Shown here piece after piece: positions 1 through 12,901 of a DNA stretch of 64,000 bases (position 1 is its first letter; the number at the start of each line of letters is the position of its first letter). Source of the DNA: Dryococelus australis. Lineage: Eukaryota; Arthropoda; Insecta; Phasmatodea; Phasmatidae. The stretch is taken from the NCBI GenBank assembly GCA_029891345.1, contig CM057002.1, positions 19,978,295-20,042,294 on the forward strand, given 5' to 3'. The translations under genes were made by a program, and so were the position numbers. A model generated the notes under the pieces. It was not told where the DNA came from. It ran no database searches and saw only the letters and a list, made by a program, of their open reading frames with translations.

Positions 1-839
1 GGAAGGGAGGTCTTTACGATCAAGCTAGCCCTGGGATTCAATTTCCCTCCACCATCTCTCAACCCTTCATCCAGCCAGTGTCCCATCAGATCTCACAAAA
101 TGGGCAGATGCCCAATCTGCCAGGCAAAACACCATCCGTGTATTATTACACTGCGGAAAGGTAACTGTCAATACTGGAGGGAATCAGCACTCTCACCGCC
201 TAGATTAGCCCACCATAGAATTCGTACCCTAACTGGCCACACTGCTTTATTAAGCAAGAGAAAAACCGAGAGTGCGCCAGTGGCATACACTTGGGGGATG
301 TAAGTAGTCCTAGCTTTCTAGAACAATAGAGGCCAGAGTGCGTCAACTTAAATAACAGCCCAATGCAATAATAGCATATTCTCAATAGAGCAGCAGCTCT
401 GTTCAACTTTAATTTACAATTAAAACAAGAAGCATACAACTTTAAATGGAGCACCATACGAAAGGCATGAAAAAAAAAAAACAACTAAAATATTACGTTT
501 ACGAAAACAGTAACATTTATTGTAACTACAATTATGTACACAATACATATCAGAATAAATCATGCTCACGTGGTACAAATAACAAACAGAACTATAACTG
601 CAAAACACAGTAATCTAAGTCTTAGCCATGGCACGGCTGCTAAATTAGGACACTTTGACAAATATTTCCAACCTTTTGTTTTATCCATTACACAAAACTA
701 GTAATATGTATGCAAATTTATGTACTTCTGGTTATTAATATCCTTTTATGAAAGTCTTATATACAGAGAAGGTTGACTGACAAATTAATGACAGCTAATT
801 TCACTTAGCCTACATATCTAGGTTTGCGCAAATATTCTG

Positions 840-1290
840 TATACTGAAATGAAAACAAAAACGACAGCTTTCCTTTTCGTTTTGGTAAGAAATTTGATTA
901 CCAAAAGTATTTATCGAAACTAAATTCTATATTTCGATAAATTTTCGGGTGTTTAATGAATTTATTTAGTGCCCCAGCAACGAAAATTTTGGCCTGTAAA
1001 TAATCTTGTTTGTTTTCATTATTTCATAACTGAAATAACTACATAACACGAACATTTAAATGTAGGAAAATGCACCTGTGGTTAACACTCAGTGTCCTAA
1101 ATCTTTTTAGCTTAATTTTCTAATGAATTTGTTACAATGAATAACCTCCTATAATGTTATCAAATTCATTAAGCTGTCATTAAGGCCGAGCTCAAATGAT
1201 ATTTTTCATTTTCGTTTCAGTTTCACAAAAGTTCATAACATAGCTTTCATTTTCGTTTTGTGAGGAAAAACACACATTTGCACAACCCTA
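840..1290 (+). repeat. Dispersed repeat with GCACAACCCTA end (copy 1)
   Basis: The segment ending in TTGTGAGGAAAAACACAC...GCACAACCCTA matches, in reverse complement, 7925-8060. Its inner part (about 990-1050, AATAATCTTGTTTGTT core) matches 8837-8880. No coding potential is seen, so it looks like a non-autonomous element. Confidence 0.55.
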
Positions 1291-3035
1291 CTTGCATCCT
1301 AACATGTTTTGCACAATATTAAGTAAAGAAAATTGTAAGACCTGACCCCTCTTAACTGCTAGCATTTTAGTAACAATACAGTACCTCTATAAAACTGACA
1401 AGTCTTTGAACTGCGTGTATAAAACACAACTTTTGCCACCAAAATCACCTCAATTTATACGCTATTCACGGTGAAGTGAGCACTTTTTGAATGAGTTCTC
1501 ATTTGAAATAATAGTCAATAAACAGATTTTACTTTGGCCTTAGACAACTTCCGGGTGCTGTGGAATATACACAATGTGTTTATTACTTACATGGTAATAT
1601 TTACTTTAAAAGATGGTTAAAGGATTAAATATAGCTGAATGGAAAAAAAAGTAACTAGGGCCTCAAAAGTGCACATGTTACCGAGAACTGCCTATACCCT
1701 CCTTTTCACAGTTTAAATTTTTATACAGACTTCCTGTGGGTGTCATCCTTTACATGTGGACAAGGGTTTTAAGCACAAATTTGTTAAATTACATGTCCAC
1801 CACACTTCAGTAAGTGATGCATGGTGGGGAGTGTACGTATTCCAATAAATAACACAATATATACAAATTCCTCACAATGTAAAAAATGTACACTATAATC
1901 TGGATAAAATGTATTTCACACTGAATTTTATTTATTCAAAAGAACTTTTCAAATCAATGCAGTGTGTCACATATAATATTTGTTCAATAGAAAATATTTT
2001 CAACGTCAAGTATAAACTTGCAAGTCTCTTGAAACATTTTCACCGAGATACATTACAGTATTGTATCGTAGGTTGCTCACAGTTTTTGATAGAGCACAAA
2101 CAACTCAACTATAACTTATGAGTAATGTACCAGTCTCTTTGTCTATGAACTTCTGTACGACAAATGCGTCTTTCAATTCTTGACTTTCCTCACTGTTATC
2201 ACCCTGCACATGTATCCTGCAAATCACCACAAAATTTACCGGCTCAACAGCCAAGACCATACAGTTAATGACCACAAAAGCCTGATGGTCTCTAAGTGTT
2301 AAAAGTTACAACTGTCACAAAAACGAAAAGAACCTAGGCACATCACAGAACGTCACCTAACCATGGCAAACAATACGATAATTATCGGAGATACTAATTT
2401 AGGAAATGTGATATATAAAGGGGGAGGATGAGAACACAAGCTGCAAGAAACTCAACAGCTAAGGTCTTCCTTGTCAGTAGCAATGATGGTGGTAAAAATG
2501 GAGCAGCAACCAAATTTCAGTGGACTGGAATTCTCGAGAGCCAAAGAGAGTGAAATAATGTGGATATGGAACATTGCAGAACTGGTGATCCCCAAGGAAG
2601 CCTTTCAACCGGTAGTAGTGTCTGGCACAATTCCCACATTCTAAAATCTAGAAGAAACCTGCCGGGAAAACAAAATTTAAGGGCGGTTAAGAAACCAGTC
2701 AAAGGAAATGTCTGCCTTATTTCCTACACGCGAAAATACAGGCACAACCTACCAGGTATGGAAGGAGCAAAGGTTGGAAGCAACATGGCTGGAATAAGAA
2801 AAAGGAATGTACAAAAGGTAAGGCAGTATGAGAGAGAATGAGAAGTTTCCCTAGCTCAAATCCCACTAACATAAAAAAAATTCTCAACTATTTTCCTGCC
2901 CTTCCTGAAATTCACAAATCATTTAAATTCATTCACTTTATTTTTCATTTCAACTAAAGCATACATGGTTCTAAGGCAATGTCTAATTGCAAAACTATAA
3001 ATTTCACATTTTGGTATGGATAAAATTATACCAGC

Positions 3036-3190
3036 TTAATCTGTCTCACCATACTGCTGTGTTCTACAACTCGCCGCCTGATGAAGAGCCACGTGAAAAA
3101 TGTGTCATCATTTGTGAGTAATTGGATTCGTATCCTTTTATATACAGTATTTACGGTAGACTAGTAGCCTACTTGCAATCTCCACTAACT
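3036..3190 (-). repeat. Dispersed hairpin-type repeat family, copy 1
   Basis: Read on the minus strand it runs GATTGCAAGTAGGC...TACTCACA...GATGACACATT...GGCGGCGAGTTGTAG...CAGTATGGTG. The same order of blocks occurs at 9553-9755, and the first half recurs at 62651-62880. Confidence 0.55.
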
Positions 3191-4719
3191 TACTTTTACA
3201 TCAGTCTGAACACACAACTTGGCAGTATCACAACTACAAACTCCTATGGTAACATGACATTTTAATGCACCACACAACAGCTTAATTGATTTTAAATGGT
3301 ACGTGTCTGCAATCCTGTCCGAGTGGTGGCTAATTTACAGTGTGTCCATATTCAGTACAAGGTACACCAGATGATCTCAACCCTGGTAAACATCATCCAA
3401 AAGCTACTTGCTTCATTCCAAAGTTTAAGGAACACCAGGATAACAAAGAAAAAATACAGTTCCAAGGAGTGCAAAGTCTTTGAATGCAAGCAATTTTACA
3501 ATGCACACACGCAATCTTCCACACCTCATTCTGTAGCTGTCACCTCGGAAATAGTAACACTGCTAGAATTTTCTGTAACGAGAGAAAAAAATAAAACCAA
3601 GATTAGAGCAAAAACAAGACCTGTACAGAGAGTAAAAAGCACACTAAAATATCATTCCTTACATGATAAGTGAAAAAGAGTAGGAATTTTTTTAATACAA
3701 AATCTACCCAAAAAATGCAAAACTTTGAAGTTTATTATGCTGATATATTTTTAACACAACTTGTGTATTTTTTTTTTAAATTTCTATTTCACCTGACAAA
3801 AGTGTCATGGTTCAGTAAGTGCATAATCTATTCCTACTACAATGTATAAAGTTTTCAGTTTAATTACTAAATTAAAAAAAAAAAAAATTGTATGAGAACA
3901 TAGTACAAAATGGTATGAGCTGGCACAATATTTTACATAAGAAATGGGTTGGACTGACTTCAACTTGCTGGAATCAGTAAATTAGTATAGCAATAGGAAC
4001 AAATAGTGTAGAAGTATTTCTACTCAAACAATATACATTTAGCATTTAAAACTACAGTTGACTCCGTATCTACAATTTTCCAGAGGACAGTCAAAAAATT
4101 TCAATATGTACAAGCGGGATTTCAGTAGATGAGGGTTCTGACATGCACATCAATAAAACACAACTTCTGAACTTATTGGGCTTAATTTTGAGTACGAGAG
4201 CTGTATTATCTGTGAATAAATTTCTAACTAATAAAAACAATAAAAATGTGAATTGGAAAAAAAGTATTTCTGTATTAGTGTTAGAGAAAAAAAACCACAC
4301 ACACATTTCACCTAAACCAGTTTAAATAAAGAATATAATATCTTACAATACTGCGTACAATTTAATTTAATCCAACACCAAATGCAAGCCGACCTAAAAC
4401 TTCCAAACTCTCTGAAAATGAAAATAATATGACGCTGAATGCAAGGCAAATTTTGAATGTCGCGCCTTCACTCGATCAGCTGAGAGCACCCAAAGAAGTT
4501 ATCTATCGGGCAGTGTGTTCAAGGAGGTAGATGGAGCAGGGGAAGCAGTGGGAGGAGTGAAAACATACCACCTCCTTGTCACAACATGTTGTACACGTTG
4601 TGGGAATGGAAACCATCTGTCTTTATATTTTATTATATTTTTATATTATATATTAGATAATTATATTTTACACCAAAAAAAACTTGTAATTTTGAGACAG
4701 AAATAATTAATCATTCAAA

Positions 4720-4800
4720 ACTAGGGATGGGTCAATACCACAATTTCTCGATACCAGTTTCGATACCAAAACATTCTCACGATACTCAATCTAAAAACCA
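4720..4800 (+). repeat. hAT-like MITE end (CTAGGGATGGGTC / GATACC type)
   Basis: A CTAGGGATGGGTCAATACC start followed by repeated CGATACC words. It resembles the GGGATGGGCCGATACCGATACC ends seen again at 8940-9010 and 16035-16095. The far end was not delimited. Confidence 0.4.
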
Positions 4801-6717
4801 AATTAAAATTGTAGTGAACACAAAACCACTCGACCAAGAAAATTGCTTATTTTATTAGAGTCATTGACACACACTGAAACTATGTAAAAACCCACGTCAC
4901 ACTGGAAACTCGACCCATGAAAGCTTTTCGGAATGCTTGCTGCCAGCCGAGACAATTATGGTATGCATTTAAAAGTTGCTGTTAATATCTTGCGAACCGT
5001 TGAACCTAGGTCAAATTATATGGGTGTGTTCAAATGCCCGAAGGATGCAGATTAAATTATGGCGCAGTTTTCAAAAGTATTGTACACATTCCGAAAGTTA
5101 TGGTACACGCGTACCATAATTAAGGCACAAGAAAATATGTTTCCCCATTGGAAACAACTTTCTCGGAGCCCTGCTAAATATCTACTAGCAGGCCCGTTTC
5201 GTATCCTTCTGCCAAATGTAAACAAACATTGCCATGTAGCATCTGTCAAAATCAATGTTTACATGCCATTGTGTGTGTACATGTGTTCGTATACTTTTGC
5301 TACACCTAAAAATAAACATTGAAATGTGATTTTTAATTTTATACCTGTCAAATGTGTTTACAGCTTTTCAAAGAATTCTGTCTTAGGTCTATTTCAAAAA
5401 CCATTTTGTATAAATATTCACAGTTTAGGCCTCTAACATTATTTAGGTCAGCTTTATGACGTTTTAAAAATGCCTGAATTGAAGACCGTTCTTACAGTTA
5501 TTTTACATTAACATATTTGTTTTTCCACAACGTAGCTCAATACATATAATGCACATTAGTATTTTCCCGCGACTGTGTTTAACACTGTTACAACTCCGAG
5601 GTAAAGGGCTGTACTAATTGTAATTATCCTTTTGTTATTGATATGTGCTGGGTCATTTCCCTAAAAGGACGGCCTCAATTGGAATAAATATTAAAACAAA
5701 GGAACAACCAGTGAAAAAGGCATATTAAATTCAAGCGCGCAACTCGTGTTCCTCATTTTTGTCATACAAACTTTAAAAGACAGCGGTGAACATGCAAAAA
5801 AAATAAACCTACGATAATTTTTATTCCGCTTATATTTTTATGTATTGCTACTTACCGTTTATTAGGTTTATTGAAATTTACTGGGCTGGGCTTAGTATTT
5901 CTTCTGGGATTGTGGCAAATTAAGTTACATGACTGTGTTCAAATCCCTTAGGGCAAAGGTACAACGTAGTGATAAATAAACAGACGTGAATATAAATAAC
6001 TTGGTCATAAAAACCGTTGACATCTAAAACGTATAAATAGTGCTAATCAAATATTTGAAATCACGCACACACAGGGCCAGCGTATTAACCACGACGTGAT
6101 CAGAAAATACTTCAAACTGCTATAATCATTTTTTGTGGAAACTAAAATAAATGATGTTATGATTTATTTATTGTCCTGACTTAGTTCTCGGCAAAATTCA
6201 GTGGTAGCATTTGTAGACTTGTTTTGGGAGTAGGCCTACCTACACCTGTTAATACAAAGTGCAAAATTTTAGGTCCCTTCAGTTTTGTATTAAAGAGGTT
6301 TCACTGTACTTCTAACTTAAAATTTGTGAGGTTTATAACCACAAAACGTACACATTCATTTTCGAATCTGAAATACAATATGTTGACTGTCGTAAGTACG
6401 CAAGTATGCCCAATACAAATTCAAATATTTGCCAAGTATAGTACTGGGAATTCGGACAGCGCTAGTATATACATGGTGATGTCACTTGGGACAGGTACTC
6501 ACTAGTATGCATTTCTTGAGAATCCAGAAACAGCCTATGTGCCTTAATAGACTAATACTGTTCATTGCAGCATTAATACTTCACATGTGGTAAAAAAAGG
6601 AGATACAAAATCACAGGTTTCAAGAATACTCAAACTGCTATAAGAGCTATAGGTACAAGAGTTCTGTACTATACCTACCTCCTCCATGCAGAGTGACATA
6701 CGGAACTGAAGACTTAC

Positions 6718-6865
6718 CTTCTGTGCTACTGCTGGGTTTCTTCTCTGCCAACCGCTCCTTCTCCTTCTCGTCAAAGTCATCAGCATACATGTCAAGCACA
6801 TCATCCGAAGCCAATACTGCATTCTTCACTAAAGACTTCTTCTTCTTTTTATCTGCACCACCCAC
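6718..6865 (-). CDS. CD2BP2: CD2BP2-like gene, exon 5 (last exon seen in window)
   Basis: Minus-strand internal exon of 148 nt. It is preceded by an AATAG acceptor and ends in the strong donor AAG|GTAAGT. It enters in phase 0 from exon 4 and leaves in phase 1, encoding residues 214-262. The peptide starts VGGADKKKKK, a lysine run, followed by an acidic segment with DDVLDMYADDFDEKE. This matches the family segment just ahead of the C-terminal GYF domain, where human CD2BP2 has a DMFAEEL-type motif. The exon closes in a lysine/serine stretch. The GYF domain, which in the family binds proline-rich partners such as U5-15K, should come next but is not in the window, so the gene is 3'-incomplete here. 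Confidence 0.88.
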
Positions 6866-7667
6866 CTATTGCATGAAACGATATGGCAGTTTGTAAAAGA
6901 GGTCAACCAGAGTGGCTAGAACTGGGAAAATTTTACAAACGAGAGCATTTACTGTTTACATAGTTTGTAGGTTGGTCATATTGCCTGTCAGATTTTACCC
7001 CACTTATATGAAGTGGACAAATTGGAGGTAACAGAAAGGCCAGCTCTGGCACAATCCACGTGCTACAAAACAAATCACTACTATGGGACCAATACTTCTG
7101 ACAAAGTTATGTTTTTACAGCCAGAAACCACTGCGCTTTCAACTTCTCAGCACGCTGTATGTTGCAAGGTTGGATGTTAATGGTGAATGTTTATGTTAAC
7201 AGGTGATCAGGCAATTTGAATAGTGAATACACAAGGCTGCCTTATGTTTTCATTTGAAAATTATCTGAATACGCTGTTTTCTATTTTTCACAGTTCCTGA
7301 AAAACTGTCCATAGAACAATGCGTTCATATAAACTGGGCGGTGTACAAACAAGGTTAGAGTGTATGGGAGGTTGGAAGGGGGCGGGGAAGACGTACGTAT
7401 CTCGACAAAACCCAACATGTATTGGCAACATCCCCCCACATATGGGAATTGTGTGTGATCCTACTATGAATGGTAATGAGAATGCCTTGGTGGGAGACTG
7501 GTCTGCTAACCGTGTAACCTCCACAGCCGGGAATTATTTTTTAATGAATTAATCACAGCTTTATGCCAAAGTTGCTTTCTGGTTTGTGGTAACAAGAAGA
7601 CAAAATGAATTACATCTCAAGAACAAATGGGTAACCTGGCTAAGGGGAGGGGAGGTCTTGCACTCAC
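6866..7667. other. Intron 4 of the CD2BP2-like gene
   Basis: An 802-bp intron bounded by a GTGAGT donor and a TAG acceptor on the minus strand. Overlapping open frames near 7290-7550 on both strands have no recognisable domain. Nothing else is supported. Confidence 0.75.
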
Positions 7668-7846
7668 AATGGTGGAGATGTGTTCGTACGTCTCCTGGTA
7701 GATATCCATATTGCCCATCTCAGTGAGTATACGATCTGCCAGCTCCGTCACCTCCACCACCTGGCTCCTGTTGTAGCTGTCCTCTAGCTCCTCCCCTGCC
7801 TTCTTCTTCTTCCACCGCTCAGACGCTAGCATCGGCTTCTTGCCCC
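7668..7846 (-). CDS. CD2BP2: CD2BP2-like gene, exon 4
   Basis: Minus-strand internal exon of 179 nt with a TTGCAG acceptor and an ATT|GTGAGT donor. It enters in phase 1 and leaves in phase 0, encoding residues about 154-213. The start completes the glycine codon split from exon 3 (RLG|GKKP) and runs into SERWKKKK, then ELADRILTEMGNMDIYQETYEHI. In human CD2BP2 the equivalent segment is a leucine-rich helical region ending in a GVYQETRE-type motif. The conserved YQETYE core is the clearest single identifier of this exon. Frame and spacing fit the neighbouring exons without a stop. Confidence 0.92.
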
Positions 7847-7921
7847 CTGCAACAACACTACTCTAGCAAGTCTGGCAGGAAATAAGACCCATGACTACCA
7901 ACAATTAGATACAAGTGAAAT

Positions 7922-8110
7922 GTAGGGTTGTGCAAACGAGACCCTTTTCTTCACAAAACCAGAATGAAATATATTTTATGAACTTTAGCGGAACTGAAAC
8001 AAAAATAAAATAGTTTCAAAGATGTTCAGTCTTAATTAAAGTGTAACGAAATTCATAATATTTTAAAGAGATGTTCATTATAATAAATTTGCTGCAAAAC
8101 CAAACAAAAA
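7922..8110 (-). repeat. Dispersed repeat with GCACAACCCTA end (copy 2)
   Basis: Read on the minus strand this shows the same TTTCATT...GGTTTTGTGA...GCACAACCCTA order as 1200-1290. A related inner fragment lies at 8837-8880. It sits 76 bp upstream of exon 4 of the CD2BP2-like gene, within intron 3. Confidence 0.55.
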
Positions 8111-8939
8111 AAATGGAGTATTTACCATAGGATTTCCTGCCTACACTTAAAATTCCATTTTACAGATTTATTTTAGTTGTAAAATAATGAAAACAAACAT
8201 ATGCGTAAAAGGTGGCATGAAGCTGTGTGGCAAAAGTTACTGAATGCACACAAAGTGATAAATTGGTATATGCACCAATGGAAAAAGCCCAAACTTTGTC
8301 CACCATCTGGCCAGTAGTCTTAATTTATAATGCATGTAAAACGAGACTTTCTTTCTTGTAACCTTCAGGATGAAATTGCAACATGAACTTCTCCACCCCC
8401 CCTTCCAACAAAAAAAAAAAACTTACAATTTGAGCCTGAGAAAATGATACATTCTTATGTCGAAAACTTGCACATCCCTAGACTGCACACACCTGCTCAG
8501 CATCCACAAGTACCTGCTACACCCACACGCACAATTGTTCTGCCACAGGCCGGACATAGTACAAGCAACACACGTCGCCAGAACCTGACTTTGGGCCCTG
8601 CTGCAAAGCTACCTGGCCAATCCTTCATACTGGGAGTGCCCCAATGCCACGCAAGGACTAGATCAAAACTGAGAGCCCAGCCAGAATAGGATATGCCTGA
8701 TTTAGTGCCCGCCAAAAACTCTCCCCCCTTGACGTAGTGTGCTCCCAGTCGACGGGCCGTCATGCGCCAAGGTCTAGAAAAATTAAAGTGAAATAAGTGA
8801 CTTTTCAACACACGATACCAACGCAGCATATTTTGTCTATAAATAATCTTGTTTGTTGCCATTATTTTATATCTACATAAAATGGAAATTTGGATACAGG
8901 TAGAACCCATGTTGTAAATTATCCAAATAGTCACGTTCT

Positions 8940-9010
8940 TTAGGGATGGACCAATACCAATACATTGGCCAATAAACCTAAAATCGGTATCGGTTACAAT
9001 CGGCCATGGT
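8940..9010 (+). repeat. hAT-like MITE end, second occurrence
   Basis: TAGGGATGGACCAATACC followed by ATCGGTATCGG words; same style as 4720-4800 and 16035-16095. Boundaries uncertain. Confidence 0.4.
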
Positions 9011-9552
9011 CCAAACAAATCATTTTATCAACCCAAATGATTCAATCATGGAAAATACCACACTTGGTTATCTTGCGGGACATGTTTTCAAAAAGAATTA
9101 TATTTTTGCAACAGAAAAACTATTTTCGTGATTTGAAATCAAACGGAAACTTATATGGCTGTCTTTGGTGTTGCTACATATTTAACCCTATAAACCATAC
9201 CTGGTGAAATTCGTAAACTAAAATGCAATTAAACCTATAATACAGGTATCAGTTTTCGAGGAAGAAGAAAAGAAAAGAAAAACACAAAAAACACACACAC
9301 ACACCACAATATTCATTGGCATACATCTTCTAACACTTAAACGTCAAATGTATATTGTTCTATTGCTCCCACATTGTACATATATCAATATTTTGTTCGC
9401 AATGTTACACAATTCATTAATCAATTATTTATTTATAAATGAACATCAAGTTTGTGATATGACAAAAATAGATAGTATGTATCAATAAAGTAGATGAATT
9501 AATTTACACACTGAACATACGCACTCTATTTATAAGCACTTGTTAGTTAAGA

Positions 9553-9755
9553 TTGCAAATAGTCAGCTAGGCTACTAAAAATATATCAATTGACAGGAAT
9601 TTCAAGTACTCACAGTCTAGTACTTGTCAACAGGCACACAGAGAATGTAGGACGACACATTTTCCACGAGGTTGTGCAATCATGATGTTTCACTGGCTAA
9701 GCCAGCTTTATCAGCAGGCGGCGAGTTGTAGGGTACTGCAGTATGGTGGAAGGGC
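9553..9755 (+). repeat. Dispersed hairpin-type repeat family, copy 2
   Basis: Begins GATTGCAAATAG, passes through CAAGTACTCACAGTCTAGTAC, CTTGTCAACAGGCACAC and GACGACACATTTTCCAC, and ends in GGCGGCGAGTTGTAGGG...CAGTATGGTGG. This copy links the partial copies at 3036-3190 and 62651-62880 into one family. Confidence 0.6.
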
Positions 9756-10540
9756 GCTGTTAGTAGTAAACCTAGCGGCCGGGTGGCGAACTAGGGTGGG
9801 ATGGGGAAGTTGAAAAATTGCCAGTATATCCAATTACTGTGGTAATGAGCTGTGATTATCTTATGTTGAGGCCAGGCGGCTTCCTGGATTTTGTTATAAA
9901 TTGGTGAGCTAATTCCCTGTGTCTGAGTTCTGAGCTATTGCTTGAAGGTGGTGGGATTTTCAGAACTCTTGTACTGTAGCAGGAATCAAAATCTTTGTTG
10001 TGTGATGCTGCAAGTGCTACAACTGGTTTGTCTTGTAGTAGTTTGTGGATGTGACCACCTACGGCTTGTTAGATGTCTGCTCTATGGCAATTCATTCTCT
10101 ACCCGAGTGTGTTGATGTTGAGCCTGATGTATTCTGCATTACGATGTTGGCACTTCAGTTGATTAATCTACAACTCAGTAGACAATTACAGACATCAATA
10201 TTCTCAAAATTGTACTGCACAACCAAAAGCACGGTTGCCCATTTACACCTGAGAAAATTGTATTATCTACTGAGCCACCGACATGCTGGGACCAGAGAAG
10301 CAAGTTGGAAGGGATGCTGTAGGAGGGCAGCACCCATCACCCAATGTCACCGCTGCTGCCAGAGCCTCATGGGGAGGCAAGATATGTCAACAGGTTCTCA
10401 CCAGTAAGATAAGAAATGGTGGTGCACGGCCCACAATTTAAACCAACCCTGAGGAGAGGCTAGCCATCCCCGCACCCTCTGGCAGCTTACAAACAAAGAA
10501 TTTCATTATATAAGGAGGTGCGAAACAGCAGCTCAAAACA

Positions 10541-10799
10541 GTTCATTGGCCCTCCAGCCCGCAAGGGTTGAGGGCCCAGAGCCGATGGTTCATCGGCCCT
10601 CCAGCCCGCAAGGGTTGAGGGCCCAGAGCCGATAGTTCATCGGCCCTCCAGCCCGCAAGGGTTGAGGGCCCAGAGCCGATAGTTCATCGGCCCTCCAGCC
10701 CGCAAGGGTTGAGGGCCCAGAGCCGATAGTTCATCGGCCCTCCAGCCCGCAAGGGTTGAGGGCCCAGAGCCGATAGTTCATCGGCTCTCAAGCCTGGGT
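10541..10799 (+). repeat. Tandem array: five 47-bp units plus a partial sixth, each able to fold as a hairpin
   Basis: Units start at 10541, 10588, 10635, 10682 and 10729, with a diverged partial at 10776. They are nearly identical. Each carries CGGCCCTC...AGCCC near its start and GGGTT...GAGGGCC...GCCG near its end, so one unit can fold back on itself. The array is far more GC-rich than its surroundings. It lies in intron 3 of the CD2BP2-like gene. The minus frame stays open through it only because 47 bp repeats cycle the frame; no protein is supported. Confidence 0.9.
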
Positions 10800-12843
10800 A
10801 AGGCTGAGGGCACCAGTCTGAGGAAGACCAACCAGCTTGGACAAAGCTAAAAGAACCAACAGGGAAATGACCGTCACCCTGTCTAGGAGTCTGAAAAGAT
10901 CCCCCTCTCTCCTCCAGGGTCATGCACTCTAAGCCGGAGAAGCAACTGGAGAAAACCCTGAAGAAGCATAAGTATACCACGACGCCTTCGCCACCAGCGC
11001 CATCCCCAATCATCCAACCCCGTCAGACTACACAATTAATAACTAACCAGACATTTCCGAAGGGAAACCACGAAACTACTATAAGAGGTGGAATCAGCAC
11101 TTGCCCTTTTCGCCATTACCTTCCGCGAAGCGGAACGAGAAAATTTACCATAGATATGTGAATCTATGGAGCGTATGGTGTGCCTTCGCAGATTAAACGT
11201 GCGGCCAGCATCTAGTGGCAACACAAATTATTTTTAAAAAAGTCACAGAGATCAGTTTATTTCCGAAACACAGCGGTATCCCGTAGGAATAGATACTCTG
11301 CGATATCACTTCGGAGGTGTAAACTTGATACAATGTGATTGTGTAGACTTTATAATCCCGATTACATATGAAGAATGATTTATCGAAATTTCAATGTAAA
11401 ATTGAGGATTCACAATAGAAACATATTTTTCCGCATATTTTTGACGAGTTTTGTTGTTTTTAGCAAGGCACGTCATTTTTCACGAAAAACGTGTACTTTG
11501 TGTTTCTTCCTGCGACGATTTAGCACGCCGCAAAAAACAGGTGTGTCTATAGATGAATATTGCAAGGAATGGTGGCCCGATACTTTCGGGCAGTCGCAAT
11601 ACCCGTCCGGTATTTCAGACATTTCCATTACCCAAAATTTCAGGTACCCAATCTCCCCTACCCTACAAGCAGCAGTCTTCCAACCCCCACAACATAGAAG
11701 GAGCAGTAGAGGGATTGCATCTCGCAGCTTCTCGCTGTCACTTTTTTGTCACCATCACCATACCACCCGACCTATATTCAACAGTACCTAACATTCCCCT
11801 CTGTCCCTTGTTAGCAATATCCAGCATCCTCCCTTGCCTTTTCTTGTCCTTGTCTAGCTCCAGTTCGTACCCCTCCACCTTATCCCTCACTCCTACACCC
11901 GCACGCACCTCTTCGCTAGCTTCTACATCTGACACGAGTGTCGCCACAAGACACAGGCTAACACAGTCTGGCTCGACCTAGGCAAATGGGTGGATGTCAC
12001 TTGCAATCCAACGTTGTTTTAACATTTTAAAGATACGAGTTTACTAATGTTCCTATTGCTATAGTGAAACGCCTCATTAACAGATTTGCATTATAAACAA
12101 AATTAAGTACCTTTCAAATGATGGTGCATTTAAAAACTATCGCAATAGCGGACGTGACTCTATAGGCCATTCTCACAATAACACGGTTCCACTATATTTG
12201 CCTAGTCAAGTTAACTTACATTTACCTCATCTGCTGCAGTATTACTTACTTGCCAGACTGGGTGAGACTTGCTTTGATAATATTCCAGTATATTATAAAA
12301 ATTGTTTGATTTGGTGCTATCTTCCAAAATGGTGGACTAACAACAATACCGATTTAAAAATTTAATACTTACAAGATGCTCTGCCAGCACACAAAATTTG
12401 GTTTAAATTGATTGAATGGTTCAAGTTGACATATCACCCTAAATATTAATATGGCCACCATTTTGAAAGTAAGTGCCAGACGTGGTCAAAAACTATTAGT
12501 CAGGTGTCCTTACTAAGTACTGTATGTGTACAGAATATGGTGAAATTCGATTGATGTACAAAAAAGACAAGGATAGCGATCTCACAAGCCTCCTTTAGAA
12601 ATTAGGTTAAAGAGTACATAACTCTTACAAAAACAAAGTCACAACATGATACACTGTAAGCATAACACAGGAAACCACAACAGCAATAACAGCAACTATA
12701 CAGGAGAAAGGATGTGCTTCAGGCATTGTATACTGATCAGAAACTCTGCCACTTGTCCCTGTTTGAACCAGCTGAAAAATCACAACACTTACAACCACAA
12801 ATGTTACGACAACTGCATGGTGTAGAGATTGCCATGCAAACAC

Positions 12844-12901
12844 GCTCGTTCTCCAGAATAAGTTCTGAATATTTTGTAACAGAACTCATTCTGGAGAGCG
12901 A
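12844..12901. repeat. Imperfect palindrome, about 22-bp arms
   Basis: CTCCAGAATAAGTTCTG on the left and CAGAACTCATTCTGGAG on the right, separated by about 12 bases, with further pairing outward (CTCGTT / GAGCGA). It may be the centre of a foldback MITE; the outer limits are unclear. Confidence 0.6.

Larger units (their letters stand above)
1..6717. other. Non-coding, repeat-bearing stretch; probably the last visible intron of the CD2BP2-like gene
   Basis: No coding exon is convincing here on either strand. The stretch follows the splice donor of the last visible CD2BP2-like exon, so it should be intron. I looked on the minus strand for the missing GYF-domain exon (codons for W-x-Y-x-W, GPF and GYF) and did not find it. 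It contains dispersed repeats listed separately: a GCACAACCCTA-ended copy near 840-1290, a hairpin-family relative near 3036-3190 and a GGGATGGGTC hAT-like end near 4720. A short dyad at 5099-5120 (TTATGGTAC-ACGC-GTACCATAA) is also present. Open frames of 60-125 codons here have no recognisable domain and look like chance. Confidence 0.6.

Noticed and set aside
2517-2841. Opposed 61- and 93-codon frames near 2560
   Set aside because: A short resemblance to DNA at 18650-18730 suggests a shared repeat; no protein family recognised.
6562-6822. Minus frame overlapping exon 5
   Set aside because: A different frame of the exon plus adjacent intron; homology and splice sites fix the other frame.
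8444-9018. A 173-codon minus frame and an 81-codon plus frame in a GC-rich patch
   Set aside because: No recognisable motif, no phase-compatible neighbours, and part lies in a hAT-like repeat end.
10541-10799. CRISPR-like regular repeat
   Set aside because: Units are directly adjacent with no unique spacers, and the genome is animal.
10684-11013. 109-codon minus frame with repeated peptide
   Set aside because: It arises from the 47-bp tandem array, whose copies hold the frame open; no start context or homology.
11375-11981. Overlapping plus-strand open frames of 138 and 142 codons
   Set aside because: Two frames overlap over the same DNA, composition is Ser/Thr/Pro low complexity, and no domain or splice context was found.
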